Of a stretch of 64,000 nt of DNA, positions 59,278-64,000 are shown piece after piece. The notes under the pieces were generated by a model that searched no databases, was not told the origin of the DNA, and saw only the letters and a list, made by a program, of their open reading frames with translations. The stretch's first letter is position 1. Every line of letters begins with the position of its first letter. The translations under genes were made by a program, and so were the position numbers. Source of the DNA: Talinum fruticosum (Eukaryota > Streptophyta > Magnoliopsida > Caryophyllales > Talinaceae); contig JAITYX010000009.1 of assembly GCA_021018815.1 (NCBI GenBank), positions 6,884,501 to 6,948,500 of the forward strand. Reading direction: 5' to 3'.

Positions 59278-59544
59278 TTCCCTCCATTTTAAAATACATG
59301 TCCCTTTAACTAATTTTTTTGTTTCATAATACTTATCACTTAACAATTCTAATGATTTATTAATGAATAGTTTATCAATTTGTCCTTATTAATTGCTTTA
59401 TTTATCTTCTTTTCTCATTAATTTTCCTCAATTCCAATGAAATCTTAGGATAACTTGATCTTTTAATATAAATTATGTTATGAATTTAGTGTTTCCTTGA
59501 TAATCCATCATAATCTTAAAACATATATTTTAAAATGGAGGGAA
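59278..59544. mobile_element. Stowaway-like MITE (267 bp)
   Basis: Terminal inverted repeats TTCCCTCCATTTTAAAATAC and its complement GTATTTTAAAATGGAGGGAA with one or two mismatches. Flanked by TA on both sides (59276-59277 and 59545-59546), the Tc1/mariner-type target duplication. No ORF. Confidence 0.88.
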
Positions 59545-59546
59545 TA

Positions 59547-59765
59547 TTTTCATTTCATAATATCTATAACATCACATTTCTAATGATATATTAAAAACTA
59601 TTTTATCAAATTTATCTTTATTAATTATTTTTCTTCTCCTTTTTCATTAACTTTATTTCTAATTAAACCTTAGGGTAACTTAATCTTTTAATATAAATTT
59701 AACCATAAAATTTATACTTTCTCGATATTTTCTCACAACCAAAAAAAATAAGTATTGTAATATCA
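59547..59765. repeat. Diverged relative of the Stowaway-like MITE
   Basis: Follows the internal sequence of the previous MITE (CTAATGAT near 59580, ATCTTTATTAATTA near 59611, GGGTAACTTAATCTTTTAAT near 59674) with many substitutions and no clear inverted repeat. TTTCACAATATCTA before the first MITE suggests that the first was inserted near or into this one. Confidence 0.55.
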
Positions 59766-60595
59766 AAGTACTTAACTAGCTATCAACCTATCATCTTAAT
59801 TTACTACAATTTGTAAGAAGCTCCAAACTTCTAGAATTCTGTCACTTAATCCCACAAATCAAATAGGATACTTAATAGGGCTGAGATACTTCAGATTATA
59901 TAATCATAAAACTGAAACAAACAGCATACATATAAAATTCCAAGACCCCTATATACATTGCAAACTGTCACTTTGCACAAACAAGCGCACCCTGTATAAA
60001 ATTTGATGAGGATGTGATCTCAAATCCGATTATAGAACATTGACGATAATTGTCCATAACATCCCAGTTAAAGCATAGATTCAATTCTTAAACAGAACAT
60101 TATCAGAAAGACACCACGGATTTGGGGCAGCTAATTAACTGGATATGGGATGTCGCAGTATCATCACCTTCCATCTCATGAAGCATGATTGGCATCCCTG
60201 TGATGGGCTTCCTGGAGATGATAAAGTGGAATAAAGTAAATAACATGGTGAAGGACACAAGCTTGAAAATGTGATGGGCTTCATAACATGGAACCACAAT
60301 GTCTCGTTGAATGCTTGATTCTTCTAGCACCATGAGAGGCTGGTTTGTCTAATTCCACTTCTCAGAAAATTGAAACTAGCACAATCATCAAATCCGCATC
60401 CTCTATGAAACTTAGGACATTCACTCGAAGTTTCAAACTGGGAAATTCCCACAGATAAAGTGAACATGGCCAATATTGTGAAGATTACTCCAGGTTCAGG
60501 TCTTCAAATTGTGAGCAAATTTAACTTTATAAGGTTTCGGCATTATAAGGAATAACAAATACACATGCAAGAATAAGGGGTCGAGGAATTAGGTG

Positions 60596-63582
60596 TTACT
60601 TTTGAGGGGCAGAAGTCTCTTCCGACAGTGCCTTTTCCAGCCTCTCCTCAAATGGAGTAGCATGCCAACAGACTTTTTGATCCTGAAAAACCACACGTAT
60701 ACAAAATAAGTTAATAGAGAAAAATAGAGGAATGGAAGTAGCTTTCATGACAAAAATGAGACCTCCTTGTATTTTGTTGTTGAATTTGGAATCCCATTAC
60801 CATCCCACCACTTAGGTGAGACATGAGATGCTTCTTCCTGTTCGTTCCAGTGAGCTGCAACCAACCCGACAATGGGCCTGTCACCAAGATCTTTTCTGGT
60901 GTTGAGTTTCTTTCTGTTGACAGCTCCAAGATTATGACAATCACCACCATCATTAGGCTGCGGAGGGTTCAGCCAAGAAGATAAAGTGGCATCTTCTATG
61001 TTTTCTTTTTGGCTGTACTTTCCTTTGAGGCCACTACAGAGAAAGGAGTAGCACTCCCTTCTTCGTAAAGGTGGTCCTCTTTGTGACCTGAATCACCGTC
61101 CAGAACAAAGGCTACTTCTTTCAATTCCTGCTGCTTAGAAAGGTTCTCAATTGGGTTTAACTCTGTGCAAACATACTGAGATCTAATTCGGGCATTCCTT
61201 TTTGATAGATTTTTCATATTTGTTGCATATACAGTTCCAGGTGTCTGCATGTCATCCGTTATTTTCTTTGGTGTAGGATAAGCAAAAGACTTTAGCACAC
61301 TAGGAGGTCCCCATAATTCTGATTTCTGCAAATTTGCAGTTGAAGCTTTTGCCTTTTGATTTCTTCTGGGGTCTCTGGTGAAAACTCTAGCTGGTTATGA
61401 AGCCTTTGTAGGTCCATTCTCTCAGGATTTTCAGAAAAATTTTCTGGTTGCTTGATTCCAGGAGGACTCTCTGGTGAAGATCTTATTATGCTGCGGGCCT
61501 TCCATGCATTGGATTTCTCTGAAACTTCCGAAAGAGTAACTGCTCTTCGGATTTCAGCAGGAATCAGGGGTAGAGTACCACATGCTTTAAGGAATTTAGC
61601 CTAGTTCAATAAATAAACATTAGTTATGTTCAAGTAAGAAAACAACCCCAATGGATGAAAACTGAGAATACGAAAAAGGAGAGGTGAAAGGGAAGGGGTT
61701 TATTTTCTATGTCGTCTGGTCAATCATCAATCAAATCATGAGGAATCTGGTTGAGTTAGAAGCAACATCTATTGCATGCTTTGAGGCCAACAACTTCCAA
61801 AGTCACATAATACATATACACTAATGCCTCTTAGGGAGTATAATTCCTTCAAATAAGGACCTATAACTTCACTCAGTGATGCAAGAGGTCATAACTATAA
61901 TCAAGACTAAGAGATGGGCAGGATACTTCTTTGCCTGCATCCCACAAAATGAGCGGCAGCAATATATAAACTTGGATCATGCCTGACTTACCAACTTACT
62001 AGCAGGTGACTGACAATTTTTAAATATAAGATATAACGGAACTAATTTTTCTGTAATTTTACAATTCAGTGGTAAGACTGCTATATATTACTTTTCATAC
62101 TTTACTACAGAATTTTCGGGATATGAATTTGGATTGGAGTCAACTACATTTTGCAAGTGATAGGGTCCCTCTAATGTAAACCGCAACCTATCTTTCTCTA
62201 GCTGTTTGGTCATGTACTCAACCTGATAATCTAATACTTATGAAGACAATGATCCATTGAGCACAATTTCAGGAAATAATAATCTAACCGTGCTAACTAA
62301 GCAAACCAATTGTACCGCAGACCATCTATGAAATTGCTACAAATAGCAATATCTTAAACAGTTCAAGCTAAGGAATAGCTTTAGTCCCAAGTTGGAGCAA
62401 TACATCCCTAAAGTATTACCAAATTATGTATACGCCAACAGTATGGTGACAAAGACGAAGATACAACAAATAAGGGGACAATTTATCATATACAAATATG
62501 ATGACAGTAACATCTCAAGAGCTGGAAATGTCATGTTACTAATGCAGAAACATTCCCCAGAGAAACCGAAAGGTAGTATGGTGACATGAATGAAACTGCC
62601 AATGAAAGGCCTCCATAATTGCTAGTTATTCCAAGCCAAAATATTATCGTCCATCCTTTTGCATCACTAGAATGCCATCTTATGTTCTATGGCTTTGTTA
62701 ACTTCATCTGGTCAGAAAATTCCAGCAAAACTAAGCTACTGAGTCTAAATGTATAATAAATGCCATAAACATATAGATAATGTTAGGCCCAAATTTTCTG
62801 ATTTGTTGAATTGCACAAAAGGTACGCCCTCGTTTCCAACCTCTTCCTTAAGAAAAACTTCTCATAGTATCACTTGCTTTTTTAGAATGAAGCAGAATTT
62901 TGAATCAACACCATAGAATTATTGACTCAAATATGACATCAGAACTCATATTTGCCGGAAACATAGACACGGTAGAAACTATATTTCCCATCAACAAACG
63001 GAAATATGCTATAAGAACCCACCTCTTCCACGAGCTCTTCGTCAATTTCAGACCAGTCCACTCTCCGCACAAGGTTCTCCCGCTCTTTCACCACACCTTC
63101 TCTCTCTGTACCATTGTATCGATCATCAATCCTATGCAACTAAGAAATTTCAAACATACGTTCCAACAATAAATTATTGGAAAAAGACAAACCTTCAGCT
63201 GTGAAAAGAGATGAGAGACGAATCTTTTGTGCCTCCTCTACCTACCAAAAACAGAAAAATACTGTTAGTCACATTTTCAACTCCCCTGAAAAACATGAAA
63301 CGAATCTCAAAATGGGACCACGAAATTGACGTTGCTCAACACCCAATTATCATGGAATTTATGCTTTTGTATCTCATTCGGTGCTGAAACACCTCCTTGC
63401 TGGATAAACTCACAAGAAAGAAAGAAATTCAAGGAACAAATCAAAGCAAAAGCTACAGTAAGAAGAAAAATCGAAAAGAAACGTACTCTGGTGGTGGAAG
63501 GCGAGGATTCGGGAACCAGATGAGGGCCGCGGCGGCGAGGGTGATCATGGCGAACTCCGAAGCAGTCAAAAAAGCAGCCCAT
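60596..63582 (-). CDS. JASON: JASON-like protein gene (spindle orientation family), with two apparent frameshifts
   Basis: Read leftward. Exon 1, 63582-63487, encodes MGCFFDCFGVRHD to STTR and ends at a GT donor. Exon 2, 63241-63193, encodes VEEAQKIRLSSLFTAE. Exon 3, about 63139-63023, encodes a charged segment ending WSEIDEELVEE. Exon 4, 61600-60763, begins AKFLKACGTLPLIPAEIRRA and includes TPGTVYATN, NARIRSQYVCTELNPIENL and DRPIVGLVAAHWNEQE, then SPKWWDGNGIPNSTTKYKE. Exon 5, 60682-60596, encodes WHATPFEERLEKALSEE and a stop. The FLKACG, RIRSQYV and PKWWDGNGIPNSTTKYKE blocks are those I know from JASON-family plant proteins. Arabidopsis JASON keeps the two meiosis II spindles apart through the organelle band; this copy could equally be a JASON paralogue. 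Exon 4 needs two single-base corrections (near 61350 and 61003). The exon 2/3 junction phase is unresolved. Confidence 0.72.
61601..63022 (-). other. Intron 3 of the JASON-like gene
   Basis: About 1.4 kb of A/T-rich sequence between the GAG|GTGGGT donor and the CTAG|GCT acceptor. Short ORFs here show no family features, and no TE was recognised. Confidence 0.6.
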
Positions 63583-64000
63583 AGCTGTGAGAGATCGCCA
63601 AAGAAATGCGAAGACGTCAGAGTAAGTCACAGGCATTTCATCTGATGAATCAGGGTTTCTGGAGGGGTTTTTGTAGAGAGGACGATGGTGATGGATTTGA
63701 TGTTTGATTGATCGCAATGACCTAAACGGAGAGAGAGAGAGAGAGTTTTTAGGTGAATTTGGTGAGAGAGGGGATCTTTATGGTTTTGTGCAATTTGTGC
63801 GGTTTGATTTCGGACACAGAAAGACGTTCTTTCTCTCTGATTTGAAATTTAAACTTGAGGAGGGAAACCCGCTCTCTCGGTGATTAAAAAAAAAAAAAAC
63901 CGTCATCTATCTCTATGCTCCATCCTTTTGTCTCTTTCTTGTTCATGAATTGTGGTAAATAAAAATATAAATAAATAAAATAACAATAATTTTTCAATTT
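63583..64000 (-). promoter_or_regulatory. 5' leader and promoter region of the JASON-like gene
   Basis: On the minus strand, a CT microsatellite (63729-63745 as GA on the plus strand) lies about 150 bp before the start codon, a common feature of plant core promoters and leaders. An in-frame ATG at 63636 precedes the chosen start by 18 codons. The segment at 63880-64000 has an A-run (about 63886) and A/T-rich DNA. Confidence 0.5.

Larger units (their letters stand above)
58525..60595. other. Low-copy intergenic region downstream of the JASON-like gene
   Basis: A/T-rich sequence without recognised genes. It contains an AAATA microsatellite (about 59020-59045), a Stowaway-like MITE and a relative of it, and probably the 3' untranslated region of the JASON-like gene in its right part. 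Confidence 0.5.

Noticed and set aside
60103..60333. 76-codon ORF downstream of the JASON-like gene
   Set aside because: Lies beyond the stop at 60596, has no acceptor linking it to the gene and no recognised domain; probably 3' untranslated sequence.
62392..62589. 65-codon plus-strand ORF
   Set aside because: Falls inside intron 3 of the JASON-like gene and has no family features.

Overview
The window is plant nuclear DNA, most probably from a eudicot. It is a dense, nested block of transposable elements with one host gene at the right edge. Supporting evidence is Ty1/copia and Ty3/gypsy LTR retrotransposons with plant-type domains, a primer site matching plant tRNA-Asp, CACTA-type subterminal hairpins, MITEs, and an intron-containing gene of the plant JASON family. 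I found no rRNA, tRNA, CRISPR or bacterial-style operon. Nearly every TE reading frame is broken by stops and frameshifts, so TE coding regions are given as pseudogenes.

Left part (1-15604): a plus-strand SIRE/Maximus-like copia element (A), entered within gag. It runs protease, integrase, reverse transcriptase, RNase H, a spacer with its own TATA box, an envelope-like ORF and a complete 1560-bp 3' LTR. A 7.66-kb gypsy element on the opposite strand (5776-13431) splits the envelope-like ORF. That element has two nearly identical LTRs, a tRNA-Asp primer site and only gag (TR-GAG type).

Middle (15605-28962): a long LTR-type sequence (I) whose ~850-bp module is tandemly repeated about four times, then a decayed CACTA-like transposon (J) with Ptta/En/Spm- and Ulp1-like remnants, then a related LTR (G) carrying a foldback MITE.

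28963-41362: a minus-strand SIRE-like element (D) with 3' LTR, envelope-like ORF and pol. Its pol is split by a ~3.66-kb gypsy solo LTR (E) and by a 1485-bp SIRE solo LTR (C). 41363-47430: a truncated SIRE LTR (F), a decayed plant-mobile-domain gene, and a gypsy-like 3' LTR (H).

47437-53030: another plus-strand SIRE-like element (K) in which the pol tail, internal promoter and envelope-like ORF are inverted as one ~2.4-kb block. Conceptually re-inverting the block restores continuity at both ends, which makes it the most unusual structure in the window. 53430-58511: two further minus-strand envelope-like remnants (M, N), with N's 3' LTR sitting in the leader of M.

58525-64000: low-copy DNA with a Stowaway-like MITE, then a minus-strand JASON-like gene with about five coding exons. 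The envelope-like domain occurs six times in the window. In the three copies where the upstream region survives, a TATA box lies 235-250 bp before the ATG, suggesting that this ORF has its own promoter.
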